From Pseudomonas nitroreducens NBRC 12694 (GTDB taxonomy: Bacteria > Pseudomonadota > Gammaproteobacteria > Pseudomonadales > Pseudomonadaceae), in contig NZ_BDAI01000001.1 in assembly GCF_002091755.1 (NCBI RefSeq), positions 1,054,001-1,118,000 on the forward strand: DNA of 64,000 bases, given 5' to 3'. The notes beneath the pieces are model-generated. The model was not told the DNA's origin and did not search any database. It was given only the letters and a program-made list of their open reading frames with translations. This document shows positions 61,806-64,000 of this stretch, in pieces. Within the stretch, counting starts at the first letter, position 1, and the number at the start of each line of letters is the position of its first letter. Made by a program: the position numbers and the translations under genes.

Positions 61806-61819
61806 CGTGTATATACCCG
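61806..61819. promoter_or_regulatory. Probable MarR operator before its own gene
   Basis: CGTGTATATACCCG, 13 of 14 bases identical to the palindrome at 61332. It lies seven bases upstream of the marR start codon, where binding would block transcription or initiation. Confidence 0.6.
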
Positions 61820-61973
61820 CAATCGCTCAAGCGCAATGGCCGATGCGACCGATTGTCCCATCTGCCAGCGCCCGGCGTTGGCGCAGCCAAGGGCACCGCA
61901 TCGCGCCAGCCGTATAACTGCGGCCATCCAGCCCCGCGATTTCGGCGGGGCGCATCACGGTCCGAGGTCCCCG

Positions 61974-63794
<1,821 letters not shown>

Positions 63795-63810
63795 TGCTAG
63801 GCACAGCTAT

Positions 63811-63834
63811 CCCGCTCTCCCATGGGAGAGCGGG
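63811..63834 (+). terminator. Hairpin after the acyl-CoA dehydrogenase
   Basis: Perfect palindrome CCCGCTCTCC/GGAGAGCGGG around CATG, 16 bases after the stop. It has no T-run, so it may be an RNA-stabilising hairpin rather than a terminator. Confidence 0.5.
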
Positions 63835-63847
63835 AGTGAAGGCATTT

Positions 63848-63929
63848 TGTAGGAGCGGGCTTGCTCGCGAACAAGCTTCCCGGGAGCAGCGGTGCCCTGC
63901 AGTTCGCGAGCAAGCTCGCTCCTACACAA
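63848..63929. repeat. Inverted REP pair (REPIN/BIME-like)
   Basis: TGTAGGAGCGGGCTTGCTCG and its opposite CGAGCAAGCTCGCTCCTACA face each other around a 40-base spacer. Two REP palindromes in opposite orientation are the mobile unit used by RAYT transposases in Pseudomonas. This family is unrelated in sequence to the GGGGACAG elements of the CDI region. Confidence 0.85.
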
Positions 63930-63956
63930 ACAGCCCACGCGCCTATCCGTTGGACT

Positions 63957-64000
63957 CTAGAGCGCCAACGCCACCAGCACCGCGCACTCGATCATCTCCA
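63957..64000 (-). CDS. C-terminal end of an unidentified gene (cut by window edge)
   Basis: A minus-strand frame reads EMIECAVLVALAL and TAG. It looks like a protein C terminus placed right after the REP pair, but 14 codons are too few to name it. Confidence 0.3.
   Translation of the reverse strand, partial: EMIECAVLVALAL

Overview
The window is about 64 kb of a GC-rich Pseudomonas chromosome. Apart from two segments, gene order follows the P. aeruginosa stretch from purC/nlpB/dapA back to purM/purN: purC, MBL hydrolase, bamC, dapA, gcvR, bcp, nadA, tRNA-Lys, queC, queE, the Tol-Pal cluster, ruvCAB, pmpR, aspS, dps, a membrane cold-shock protein, slyX, HIT, oprD, proS, wrbA, hda, purM and purN. 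Most core genes are recognisable full-length housekeeping genes. The window opens inside purC and closes in an unidentified minus-strand gene. || Region 1 (1-22.5 kb): the end of purC and the bamC/dapA cluster; GcvR and Bcp; an AI-2E-family permease with a TusA-like protein; a BepA-like protease; nadA; a tRNA-Lys with no island beside it; queC/queE; ybgC-tolQRAB-pal-cpoB, which ties the outer membrane to division; ruvCAB with yebC/pmpR and aspS; dps; and a cold-shock domain fused to a membrane region. || Region 2 (22.5-41.5 kb) is the accessory insertion, placed between the cold-shock gene and slyX. It holds a minus-strand contact-dependent inhibition (CDI) locus: cdiB, a cdiA of about 3,675 codons, and a two-helix membrane cdiI. 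The cdiA frame is broken by one in-frame TAG, so the predicted product keeps the secretion and filament domains but loses the second filament region and the toxin. Downstream (22.6-28.3 kb) lies a graveyard or reservoir of toxin/immunity modules: one nearly complete CdiA C-terminus with its partner, several 3' toxin stubs still translationally coupled to intact immunity genes (one stub deaminase-like), and a secreted protein. About a dozen copies of an approximately 84-bp inverted-repeat element separate the modules, all in one orientation. They are related to the ends of a REP-associated tyrosine transposase whose 5' fragment is still present. This region is visibly richer in A+T than the flanks. 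|| Region 3 (41.6-64 kb): slyX, HIT hydrolase, oprD porin, thioesterase, proS, lipoprotein, acylphosphatase, TlpA-like thioredoxin, PilZ-like protein, YihY, arsC-like, wrbA, hda, purM-purN, DUF3108, DUF2167, periplasmic glutathione peroxidase, an MFS transporter with a 40-residue partner controlled by a MarR regulator (matching palindromes before both genes), and an acyl-CoA dehydrogenase. || The most notable content is the CDI locus with its repeat-delimited orphan toxin/immunity array. No homology search could be run. Family calls rest on recognised motifs, length and gene order.
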